Shown here piece after piece: positions 14,467 through 26,500 of a stretch of 64,000 bases of DNA. This stretch comes from Balanoglossus misakiensis (lineage: Eukaryota; Hemichordata): contig CM082588.2 in assembly GCA_040954595.2 (NCBI GenBank), positions 4,712,001-4,776,000 of the forward strand, written 5' to 3'. Numbering within the stretch: position 1 is the first letter of the stretch; each line of letters begins with the position of its first letter. The notes under the pieces are model-generated. The model saw nothing but the letters and a program-made list of their open reading frames with translations, was not told the origin of the DNA and searched no databases. Made by a program: the position numbers and the translations under genes.

Positions 14467-15713
14467 ACCGGTCGAATTCTTAATCGTGAATGTCCGAGTG
14501 CGCGATTTGGTAACTTCGATTTCATTCGCGATAAGCTGTATACAGCATCTTAATGGGTTCGTCACGTGTAAGGCCTAAGAGATCCCCTCCTCTCGCTATG
14601 CCAAGACTTCAAAAATTCAATATTTAAGAGTCATTACATGCACGTACACAAGGGAAATCCACAGCGGAAACAACGTGAAACCCCAGAGCTGCTCTCATTG
14701 TAGCGTTGTCGAGAGCCACATCCGATGTTTCACCAGTGACATTTAGCAATAATTAAACGCACTTCCCACGCTCGGTGTCGGCATTCACCTTTTTGCCAGA
14801 GAGAAAATAATGCGAAAAGGAGATTATTTAAATGGCACATTTAGTATTGGAATAAAACTTTAGCAACAAGACTACGAATGTTCATATGACATACCCAGTA
14901 GCCAATCACAGTGATCCACAGTTCGATGAACCAATCAGATGTCAGATTTCATAATATTTTCAAAATATACATGTACCCGGATTTTAAAAATTAAATGAAT
15001 CTACCATATAGCATTCAGTCATTCCAATAAGGCCTAAGTGCCAAACGTGGGCCTATAATGTACCGAACGACTAGAAGACTCCCCGAAGAATTGCCTGCTA
15101 ATTATTTATATTTGTACCAGCAGCTGAACAAGCCAGATTAATCGCTGCGATAATCTTCCATGTTATAGTCCGATAATCCGATATCCGTGCCGATATGACC
15201 GACTGAAGGTGTTCTAAGGTGTCCCTAGGATATCGTATGTGAAGACGGAAACTAGCGAGGATGATCCGATCACGTTACTGCCGTGTGTATTGATGCGGAT
15301 CGCGATTGGATGTTGGTTTAATATTACACGTCTACATCGGTGACTGCGAGATCGCAGAAGAGTACAATTTGTTCAAGATATATCTAAGACTAGCTGAACC
15401 AACTTGAAATGCCAATAACGGCGGGTAGATTGCAGCGGGATGCTAGACATGTCGCCAGTTATAATAAAAGAAAGATTTCTACAATGAGAATACAGAAGTC
15501 AGTTGATTAAACGTTGCGATTTGAATGTAAATTGAAATGTTAGGTCCTACAGGGAAATAATTGGTAAAGATTTGTCCTATTGCAACAAATTACTTTTTTG
15601 GGCAAATATTGCTTTTCATTAGACTAAAATACGTGTAGAATGAATGTTTTGGAGTATTTTAGATGATTTGAAAGGCTTGTTGAATGATCCAACCGACGTG
15701 CACGACTGTTTGA

Positions 15714-15726
15714 GGGGGGGGGGGGG
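15714..15726. repeat. Poly-G run (13)
   Basis: A homopolymer of thirteen G in otherwise unique sequence. Confidence 0.8.
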
Positions 15727-16590
15727 CAAAAGCGTGAACTGAGATACAGAACGTACAGTTATTCCAAGTCTCGGAAACATGAAATCTTCGAAAGATGTCC
15801 GTGTTCTCCACCGGTTTTTTTCTTAGTGGATGAATGTAACTCCTAAGATTTTTTGCCTATGCACGAAATTTGCCCCATCATGCCCCAGGGTTGCAGACAC
15901 TATACAATTTCCTACATCGGAAGACCCCCTCTGGTGCAGATGCTTTGTTGTGTATACACCTGTCGGCCATTCATCTGGAAAACACATTCGGCATTTTTTG
16001 TAACTGTGGCCTTTACGACGAATTCAATATCTGCGAAAAATCCACTAAACGGCTCACGGCGCGCGGCTTTTTCTCTAATATACCCACCGCAAATTACCGT
16101 TCCCCAATGCCAAGTCCGACCTTCTGCGCACGCTCGATTGCACTGTACGTCATCTGTGCGTGCTTCGTCGCCCGTATCCATGGTTACAGCATCGACATTA
16201 AGTTAATTACATGTTGCTAGCTGTACCCCAGTTCAGCCACTTGCAATTTCAGCGACATTGGTGTCTTTTCTTCGCTTAAACACCAACTGTTATCAGTTTT
16301 TTGGGCGAAAAAATCAAATTACTGTTTAATAAAGGATGATTGCCAAATCTCATTTTCGTATATAGAAGCTTTCATCAGCGCTATTTTCCCTCCAAGGACC
16401 CGATGTATTTTCCCTTACTTTAAGACAAAATCAATACTGGCTTATATTAGATTGAACTGATATCAGTCTGCCCGGGGCTGTCAGCGTTGAAATATCTACT
16501 TCCGCCGAGAATAGACAGACCTTCGGTTCTTTGTATTGGATTAATGCTTTTCGTCGTCTTTTATTTGGTTTGTGTTTATATATGTGTATG

Positions 16591-16621
16591 TCTGTCTGTC
16601 TGTCTGTATGTATGTATGTAT
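16591..16621. repeat. TCTG / TATG microsatellite
   Basis: (TCTG)4 followed by (TATG)n. The same pairing of TCTG and GTAT units recurs at 17,618-17,670. Confidence 0.8.
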
Positions 16622-16707
16622 CGAAAGCTTAGTGAAAATACTATATATACAGATGATAGCAGTGTGTCACCAAATTTTGATACTTGCATATTACAAACAT
16701 TACAAAC

Positions 16708-16732
16708 ATATATATATTATATATATATAATA
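16708..16732. repeat. AT dinucleotide repeat
   Basis: An alternating TA tract with one TT interruption, self-complementary over its length. Confidence 0.8.
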
Positions 16733-17617
16733 CATGAACGCATAACGTGATACGTTACTCGTAGACAGTAAACGGGACTACTGTTTGATTGCATTTATTG
16801 GCAAAAAGTGGTTTTGAAAAGCAATTCGGTTTGTGTTTGAGAAAAGATAACGCCGTAGTCAAATGTTTGTTTGACCTTTTAATAACTGTGCTCCTTCTAT
16901 TCATTTTCAGGTGACCATGACCTCTTTTCAGTAAACGCCCAAGTGCGTTCATTTTGCAATCCAGCAAAGAATGCAGGCGATGAATAAAAATTTATTCAAG
17001 CTTAGCCAATGTTAAGATTATTAGGGAGTTACTTAATTCTGTAAACCTACAGCGGGTAAAAATCCCAAATGTTGGATTCGAAGGAATCTATACTGTCGCG
17101 AAATCTGTTGGAATAGGCTGCGATTCTACATATCGCTTCAAGTCATATTAAGTATCAAGTTATCGCCTCGAAAATCAGTCTTAAACCTTTTCTCATATTT
17201 TGCACCAGTTTCATGCTAAAATGTTAAAGTCATTATATTCGCGTAGCACGGCAGCACATTACGTCACGTCACATAATGTCACATCATATCTCATGTCACA
17301 TCACATGTATTGCAGGTTTCTTACGATTGTCTAATAGTTGCTCGAAATAAGAGCATTAGATTTTCAGTCTCGCGGTCTGATATGTGATTAGGGATACATT
17401 CAGGAAGCCGTGTAAAATTTCAAGCGTCCCAGCAATCCGATCATTCTTCTGTCGACCGAACGCGCAATTGGTCACGTAGAGCACAACTCAAATGTCAGGT
17501 GAACCCGCCGCACTGACGTACCAAATAAACTCATTTCTGATATGCCGGACGTAGATTTTTGTTACATTTTGATAAAAACAGTATGGTGAAAAAGGGTACA
17601 CTCAATACTATTATGGT

Positions 17618-17670
17618 TGTGTGTGTGCGTGTGTCCGTCTGTCTGTCTGTCTGTAATCATGTATGTATGT
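17618..17670. repeat. GT / GTCT / GTAT simple repeat
   Basis: (GT)n passes into (GTCT)n and then GTATGTATGT. It resembles the tract at 16,591-16,621. Confidence 0.8.
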
Positions 17671-17938
17671 TAGAAATTACAATATTTTTGCTTTCTATCT
17701 CAAAAAACATGTTCTCAGTCATTGATAGCTACCTGCACGTCACAAAAAATGCACACGACGAACGGCATCGGACTTTTCCCGGAATAACTCACGTTATATC
17801 ACTCTAACAAGGGACTTCATTGCTGTGTTATATGGTTTCAAAGTTGGAGAAAATTTCCAAGGTTCTAATTATCACGTCTTTGAAATCCAATCCACATGTC
17901 AACATTGTTCTTCTCAGTTCGTTCGGACGGAATTTGAA

Positions 17939-17960
17939 GGGGGGGGGGGGGGGGGGGGGG
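17939..17960. repeat. Poly-G run (22)
   Basis: Twenty-two consecutive G, the longest homopolymer in the window. It is a likely site of polymorphism or assembly length error. Confidence 0.9.
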
Positions 17961-18588
17961 TTGAGAGCCGGTTCACCGAAAGATTAAAACATTGTTCATA
18001 TGTCATAGTAGCCGTATCACGCATCGTGACTTTGTCATTAGCGATCTCTGAGTGATACACATGCCTCACGTATCTCCTGAATATCAACGAATCCCGATCG
18101 CTCGCTACTCGATTTCAAATGCAATAAAGTTCGATGCTATCGCCCTTTTCGTCACCTTGAACAAACCTATCCAATTTTCCCCCCTCCCTTGCCGCGTTTC
18201 CAGAATGATTATTTATGACAATACCGTTTTTTTTTTGCATCTGCGGAAGGGAAATTTGTGAAATGTGCATTACACTGCTTGTGGTCTGATATCAACGTGA
18301 TACAAACGGGTCACGTGATCAGCGCGGATGAATATGTTTCACGGTTGGCCTCAGCAAAGAGGAACCTTGTTCGGCGTGATCAGGTATTTCGGAGAAACAA
18401 ACTGAGAGCAAATAACCCCAAACACGAAACCTTTTTCATTCGAAATGCGTCCAACAGACTAAACCCAATAGAATGACAGTTAAAGAAACAAATGCAGCAC
18501 AATAACAAAATAACAAGACAAAATGTGATGTACACGACACTCAATGAACCTCCATCCCTTTTAGTAAGTGGTAAAATCTACGATACAC

Positions 18589-18594
18589 TTTATT
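18589..18594 (-). terminator. Candidate poly(A) signal for FoxO 3' end
   Basis: AATAAA is read on the minus strand, with GT-rich minus-strand sequence about 50 bases beyond it (around 18,525-18,540). It lies within about 110 bases of the point where CpG density rises sharply (about 18,480). I propose it as the end of the FoxO transcript. Other minus-strand AATAAA copies, for example near 19,976, are alternatives. Confidence 0.25.
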
Positions 18595-21500
18595 TCGCTG
18601 TCTTCAAATTAAAGTGAACTTTCTTTTTCGATGGCCAACAAAACCACTTGAACTTTCATCGGAAAATTGAAGCCACATAATTTCATCGAACAGGAAAATT
18701 GCTCCTCAAGTATAAAACTGCTTTAGTAAAAACTCGGTTCTAATTTAATCCAAGTGGGGAAAGGGTCATGCATGTAATTAAGGTACATGGATTGTTGAGT
18801 GTACTGCAATTGCAGAGAATTTGTTGTCTTCCGCACAAATTGTCTATTTTACTTTGAGTCAGTTAGTCACAGTCATTTGTTTGACAGCTTATGTCAAATG
18901 GGAATGTTGGGATAGAATAAAAACACACACACAAAAACTAATTCAAATATCTTGATAGACTTTTATATAGAACTCTCTGAATTCAGAAAGTACAAGTATA
19001 AATGGTTTCCAAGGATACATAGGGAAAGGCAATACTATTATTATTGTGATTTGTTGGCAATATATACAAGCAGCGCTAGTGTTCAAGAGAATTTGACCTT
19101 TGAACTACGGCCTAATAAATTCATCACCAAATCATAATACAACACTGACTGTAATAAGATTCACAAATTTGTGGGTTTTGGAGAAAGAACGCCTCTATCC
19201 CAAAGATAACTGATTCTGTGTGATAGGAATACAGTAATTCACAAACTGCCAACACTAGAAAACATGTTTAGGGATCAATAATTCTTGTCCCTTGGTTTCA
19301 AACATTGGAATAAGTTGGAACACAGAACAGACACGTCACTACAATACATTCTTGAGCGATTTGCTCATATGTGTAGTCACATGCGGCAGCCATGTTGAAA
19401 ATACATTAGACAAGATGGCAGCCATTTTGAATATATAATTAATGCATGGCAGCCATATTGAATATGCAACTCTACCTATGGTTCCCACACTGAACTTGTG
19501 CGAGTGTCGGGCTACAGTCACAGGAATCATTTCATATGGAAGCCATGCATCACAACATAAAATTTAAATGATTTCAATTTTGCCTTTGATCAATGAAAGA
19601 TTTGAAAGTCACTTTTACAAATAAGTAAATCATTTTTAATTTGTGGCAATTACTGGATGTCAATGCAATGGCAACCATGATCAATCTATGTACACTATCA
19701 CACAAGTCCCACATATGATAGCTTAATTTTATGCCACTGAAAATTTATGTGAAACCAGGATTCTTCAGGAAAAATATTAGGGACTCAAAAACAGTAGGTT
19801 TCAGTAAACAAGATCGGGTCTCTTCCCAAATAATAATAATAATAATTATAATGATTCAAAGGTACCATCTACAAAAGCTCAGCCGTAGAGCTAGCCAAAT
19901 ACCAAAGCGAGATTGTTTTTTTTTCCAACACTTGAAAAGAAAAGGAAAAAATTAAAATTATTCTGATAAATTATACAATTTTATTATCTCTCTAATATGA
20001 TCCAATTTAAAAGAAATGTGATACTTCAAACTCCTCGTCCATGTATAGGAGCACTTTCTATTCAGGGAACAAAAAATAAAATTAAATTTCATGACATGTG
20101 TCTTTTATCTAATAGAAAAGAAGCACACACACACTAGTTTTACAAAGCTACATGATAAAATGAAGAGTTGGATAATACCTATATAAATGTCAGTCCATTG
20201 ATTAATAAAAAAATGTCCATTTTCAATGTTCACTAAATACAGAAAAAGTAATAACAATAATGATACTGTTTTGACCTGTTTTCTTCTTCTTATAATTATC
20301 TCATAACAGGAACCTGTAAAAAGTTAAAACCAAGGCTGGAAAGTCCACAATATGTTCGTCAGACTATTGGATATACATGGATGAAACGGTATAGTAGGCT
20401 AAGAGGAACTTCAGAGAATATAATAACCATGAAAATGACCAAATTTACCCAAACATACCCAACTACAAATAATAGTTGTGCCTATTTTAATAGGCATATG
20501 ATCCCCTTCAATGTACAAATCCCCAACTGATTTTTCAAGAAATCTATATTTTATTAATACACCAAGTGAATATTTGTTCATAATACTATCACATTCATAT
20601 GATCATGAAGATGACAGTATTTCCCCTCGTTTTATAAACCTAAACAAAGTCCTATCAATATGAACACTCCAATCTGATCAAGCGATGGGGATGAACTTTG
20701 ACCCAAGAAAAGTCCCAAAAAGCAACACTGGTTCACCCCACAATACAACAGCTGCTGTGAACAACGGATTAAGCTTTTAAAAAAAAACTTTCAAAATATC
20801 TAAATTGAATACACCGTACTTGTGGAAATGTTTCAACTGTGAGAGTAACAGAAAACACATTTCTTTCTTCTTAATTATTAAGACACATCGATATCAATCA
20901 AAGGTGAAATTTCTAGGAAATTTGTTTTTTTGTGCGTTTTGCACTTTGCAACTTTATGACCCCGTAATGATTGTCCTCAATGTTGATGTTGATTGACAGA
21001 GCCATATGGTCAACCCCCCACCGTCATCCGCCGGAAAAAGTGAATCATTATTTCTGTGGGCTCCATCCACGTCAGTACATTCTGTTGTCAACTTTTGACA
21101 ATTTCCTTCAAAACTGATGATTTCAGACAAAATGTAACTGAAGTCAGCATTTGTTGGTGCATCAGTTAAGTGACCTTCTATTTTTTATAAGAAAGGGATC
21201 GTTTTCCCTTTTGGACATTTTTTATAACAAATGTGTACATGTTGAAATGAAACTATAGAACATCTACAGAAAAAAATCATGGTACATTCCCGATACTACA
21301 CCACACAAACCCTTATGTAATATTTATCAGCTGACTTGTACCTCTTCCCCCTCTTTCCCACAATGGAATGGTCCACCTATTGAAAATTTACAGCTACGTG
21401 AAAACACTTCCATTTTAATATAAAGTTATACTAAATATATTCATTTCAGCACCACAAAACTAGAAGCACTAACACAGGGAAGGCAAACTTGAACCAACAG

Positions 21501-23509
21501 GGTGTGCCAAGACTTTTTTTCTAAAGGAAGAAGAACAAATATGTACAAGAAAGGAATCCCTGATTGGATGTCAAATTTCGTACGCCCATGACTGGGTGTC
21601 CAATCAGCATGGAGTATTCCTAAATATGCAGCACATGGTAGCCAATCATACTTCCCTGCCAGATGTGTAAAAACTTTCAGTAGTTGCTGAAAGGTTTGTC
21701 TCCTGAATTCTGTTTTATAAACAATGCTAGTCTGAACAGTTACAAAAACACTGGGTTCCCCAGATGGCACTAAGCTGTGACAAAGGATCAGCTATGTCCG
21801 GTTCTAGGGACGAACACACGAAACATTATCAGCTGCCAAGCAAATACTAAATAATGCCTGCTGTTCTGAACATCTACCTTTGACCTCAGAGTGCCCTTTG
21901 ACCCCAGAGAGCACTGTGACACACAGGATGCCTACACCTGAGGACATCCCCTGTGGGTGGCAACTGATTTGGACGCAAGTCACCGACATAAAATTTTCAC
22001 AAACCTCTGGTATTCATCCTCAGCGTTTTGTTTGTATACTAGAAAATAACAGCAAAGCATCAACATATTGAAAACAAGTCAATTGTACACGTGAATTAAC
22101 AATTTGGGATTTTTGCTACTTCCTACCAAACGCTGTGGTAAATTCAAACTGCTGTTCTTGGTTTTAGAAAGCCAAAATTATCATGAATGCTGTCGTTATG
22201 ATTTCAGGTCAAATTATGTCACCCATACTTCAGTCCCCATTGAATATTTACAGAAACTTGGTTTCCAACTCCCCCACACCCAATTTGGTTCAAATTGTCA
22301 ATCTTCACAATTCCATACACAAAATGTACAGCAGACAAACTCTTTAAAAAGCTATAACTGCATTTTGGGGGAATATTTGGCAATTTCTGAAAGCCATTAC
22401 AATAAATAATCTTGATAATACACTTGATTATGTATTAAAAAACATACAGGCCTGAATTTGTATGCAATTCTTACAAGTCAACAAAACAACTGTCGAGACT
22501 CATGCAATGGAAAATTCCACACCAACACTTCAGCCAGCTACAAAGTCCACCATGGTACAAAGTGCATTTTTTTTAAATATCCAAAAGAACTACATGATTG
22601 CTGATTTTCCACGGAAACTGACAATTTTGGCCTCCGCTGTTCAGCTGAGAAATAAACTCCAACTAAACAGGAAACTTTATTAATTGCTGGAATTTACGGG
22701 GGGTCAAAGTTCGGAAGGTCATCCTGGCACCCGGTCATGAAGTGCAGAGTTTACTGTGTCCTAATATGGCCAGGCTGCCCTCCAACTCTCAATGCTGAGG
22801 TCCTTCCCGATAATGAGGTCACTGCCGATAACCCAATCATTGACTATTGTTAAAACTTGCCAGCAAAGGTTGCAAGGCCGGTCTGATTGACATTCCAAAC
22901 GCTGGCAACCAATGTCAGATCTATTTCAGATTCAGCCTCAGGGCTATCTCCTATCCAAGGGCGACGTGAAACAATGCAAGTCTCCATGACACAGGTGTTG
23001 AAAATGCGGCAGATGGCACGAGTTAATTTGGCTGGGACTCTCTAATGGCAGTAACGCATTCAAATTCCTCGCTTATCTCGTATCTATCAAACATGCCCTC
23101 TTGTCTGTCTACCAGAGCATGACATCAGCCTGCATTCACAATCCAAAAACAGACCCCCCAAAACAGACAATAACTGCGAGCAACTTCAAAGCAATCAACT
23201 TTTGAGACATTTGGCTTCATGTTGGTGCTTTGCTACTAAAATATCTTGAATCATCACTGATAAACTTGCACACCCTTGTGTGACATGTCTTGTGAATCAT
23301 TTCTTGCGATTTCAGGTACTGATAAAAAAATTGTGCCATGGAAATATGTGGTGATATGTCTACAAGAAGTGTGACAGGAAGGCCCAAGCTAATATCAAGT
23401 GAACACATCACATCTCAGAGTACAGACCACCGCATATACATGCACTTTCCCCACAGAGGGCAAATTTATCAATTAATGTCAACATGATAGCCACTTTAGT
23501 CACTTAAAG

Positions 23510-23528
23510 AACCCTTTCACCACAATGG
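23510..23528 (+). repeat. Copy of a dispersed AACCCTTTCACCAC repeat
   Basis: AACCCTTTCACCACAATGG matches the start of similar segments at 38,447, 40,405 and 49,777. It appears to be a short end of a dispersed element. Confidence 0.4.
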
Positions 23529-26500
23529 GTGGGGGAGAGGGTGAGAGGGTTAAGATGTCATAGGATTGCCTACTCAACAGTATGTTTTGTGTTGCGCCGA
23601 TTAAAAAGCAAAACGATGGGACAGACCCTTTAAAAATGTCTTGCACTTTTGACAAGACAGGTATTACACAAGAGCTGGCCTGCCTTAGTCACTTGGTGAC
23701 GTAGCAAACAAAATCAGAAATTTTGCAAGTCATATCATGGTTGCTGCAGCCTTAGTGTTTTGAAGTTTGGATCAGAATTCCATGCATTTCAAGTCCTGCT
23801 GATTCCTTGCAATCCAAAATAATTCCCCCCTGAGGATGAATCCAGGGCTGGTCACATTCCTACACCCACTACACAACACCCAATTTTAGTCAAAATAAAC
23901 CAAGTCCAGTTTCAGTCCACAGACACTGGTTCGTCTTAATTCCCGCTGTTAGCTTTAAAACTTTACAAGAAATACACTATATACACATGACAATTTAAAA
24001 CAATAAAATAAAACTTTCTTCTTATGTGTTTTTTTTCTCTTCAGATTATACTTCGATCAGAATGTCCTATAGACTGGAATCTACAATGGTTATATACCTA
24101 GGGTAAATTCAAGCTTGATTACAAAAATAAAGTTACAATTTAACAAGTAGGTAACAATTGTAATAACTCTCTCTGTCTCCTTTTGCAGGTACTCTGTTCA
24201 TTGTCACAAAATAGAGGCCGAAAGAAGCCCTTTCAATTATCATGTTGGATTCTTTTTCTTTATACATTTCTCTTCTCTCATCTCGGTTCGTTTGGCAGTT
24301 CTTGATTCAGCTTTCTCGTAGAACTGTGCACACAACAACACACTTCGACTAAACCTGCAAGATCAAGAGGAAAAGAAAGCTGATTATTACAGGGTGCATC
24401 TAAACAGATAACCTCACTCTGAACGAGAAGACATTAAACGAGATCCCGTCTAAAAAATAGCAGCATGGGAGTCCATCACGGAAAGTGGACGAAATGCCTA
24501 GGGAGTTCTCCATAATTCCAATCTAATGTACAAGTACTTGTGAACTTCAGAAAGCATGCATCATTAATAATATGACAAGTTCCGAAGCACTAGAAAACAT
24601 GCAGGATATCCGAAGTTTTCTGACTTCACGCAGACCTTTCAAAGGCTTCTACATCCATCACGGACGTGATTCCCCACTCCCAAATGTTTCAGAATCTGGA
24701 TAGAAAAGATACTGTTGGAGTCCTGCTTTGTCATGTCACCCTTCATTCACACACATTCACCAGTGAAAATACAGGAGACTATGAATCTAAAACCACCACA
24801 TAGCACTGCACACACAATTTCCAAATCTGAACACCTATCACCAGAACAGAAATATATGTACAATGAACTGACACACTACCAAGCTGCGTTCATGACTTGT
24901 TTCCTACCCATTTCAAGCTTGCGGAGGTGGGACTCAGACCATGATATAATGAGCCAATCAATAGCTCATTATCCAAGGGGGGGGGGGACCACCCATTAAC
25001 ACAAAATTGTTAATATTTAAATTATGTGACAGTGATGGTGACCACAGTGCATCTGTGAAACACTACAGTGTCACAGTGACAGACCCAAAGCAAATATTGT
25101 CAAGACTGTTCAGATCTCAAAGACAGAGGCTCTTCCTATCATTGACCACAGCTAGTCTTTTGGCGTCATAGTGCTCCCTTGTACTGTATATAATGCACCC
25201 AACTTGACTAAGTAAAGAATGATGTTGGAAAAAAATTAACTTTCACGACTGAGATGAGTTACATCATCGTCATACAAATCCCACTGTAACTACAATCGAC
25301 CAGCTTGGCTGCCATGGAAACGCCGCAACGACACTCAGAAAGCAGGCTGCAAAACGAGTCTATTCAACAGGTCAGCCATTTAAGTACATGTACCATTCCA
25401 TTCAGGTAACCATGGAAACCTTTATGACAGCCTGAAATCAGACACTGCTACTGTAATATAACAGTATGGTGATGTCATCGCTGCAAAAAGCGACATCTAG
25501 CTGGTGGCCGGCATATTTGGTGCCATATGTTTAGATGATTATTCGCCCCATCCCTCCATCTTCTATTCATATATAGCAAGCCAATATAAAAATGAACAGT
25601 TTGGGTTTTCCGGAACTAACACATAATCTTCATTTTAATACACAGGTTTGGATGACTGCATACAAAAACTCAGCAGTTGACCTATTTTCGCGAGTAAGCT
25701 CCTGGTAACGTGACAACCTGTGTCGTCGCAATATTATTACCACGTGTACATTACACCACTGCGGCATATGGCTGTCGACAAATTTCAGTGAATATTGCTT
25801 TCACGGCGATGTAGGGCAAGTAAACATTTGATCGTTAAGAGCCCTAAGATCATACCAGAAATAGCGAATGAATACCTCACTACTGTTACAAGGACAAAGA
25901 TACCCAAATTCACCCTTAGTGGCCATGTTACCGTATTCAAGATTTTTGTTACCAGAACTAGTGATCAATACAAACCAGCAAAAGGGCATCAGCTATAACA
26001 GTCATTATGGGTACAACCTAGATAATAATTCTGTTGTTTTCATCAGATAGCTCCTGATTATTTGGAAATATGACACACAATTTATGTTAGAATACAAGAT
26101 CACTATTTATCGAGTTACGCTGCCGATAATCTAATAAGTCACCAACTGATAAACCAATCACCAGGGGAGAAATTCCTTTCCCTTGAACATAATAAGCTGA
26201 TAACTTTCTATTTCTGTGTGACAACAAAAAATCGACCTTGACCATGCACTACGTGAATTGAAAGTCTGGAGATATGTTCCACTTCAACATGCCAGGGCAG
26301 AATAACGATTGCGATGTCAGGCTGTTCGCGGGCATAGACTTCAAGGGCTGGTGGGTAAATCACCATGACAACACGCTGACTTGTCCATCACATTATACAC
26401 CCTGTGACTATCTTTATCCTATCTAATCACTTATAACCCACCCCTGGGACTGGGGGCCAAGGAAAGGCATGCCTCACTGGTCAGGCACCAGTCCAAGTCC

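Larger units (their letters stand above)
1..18480. other. CpG-rich non-coding region, no gene recognised
   Basis: No open frame in this stretch resembles a protein family I know, and none is flanked by convincing splice sites with in-phase neighbours. It contains microsatellites, poly-G runs and scattered X-box-like motifs, listed separately. CpG dinucleotides are frequent: by hand count about 30 in the first 600 bases, against about 8 in 19,321-19,920. That is compatible with unmethylated intergenic DNA in a genome with mosaic methylation. Short or fast-evolving exons and non-coding RNAs could have been missed. Confidence 0.5.
18575..24354 (-). other. Putative terminal 3' UTR exon of FoxO
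   Basis: At 24,355-24,356 the minus strand has a good acceptor: a pyrimidine-rich stretch from about 24,380, then CAG, with the exon beginning GTTTAGTCG. Leftwards the DNA is AT-rich and CpG-poor with no recognisable protein, as expected of a long 3' UTR. The FoxO coding exon 2 has a strong GTAAGT donor only 32 bases after its stop codon, so a separate untranslated last exon is expected, as in vertebrate FOXO genes. The link between that donor and this acceptor is inference. The start of the exon could instead encode about 37 residues of an unrelated terminal exon (frame beginning FSRSVLLCAQFY, ending CIKKKNPT then stop). Confidence 0.3.

Noticed and set aside
14254-14565. Minus-strand frames of about 80-100 residues with FIHS and THSL repeats
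   Set aside because: They are translations of the compound tetranucleotide microsatellite.
24241-24354. Short minus-strand coding end (FSRSVLLCAQFY... then stop) after a good acceptor
   Set aside because: No upstream coding exon in phase was found, and the frame is not distinctive; a 3' UTR exon explains the acceptor equally well. Kept as an alternative only.
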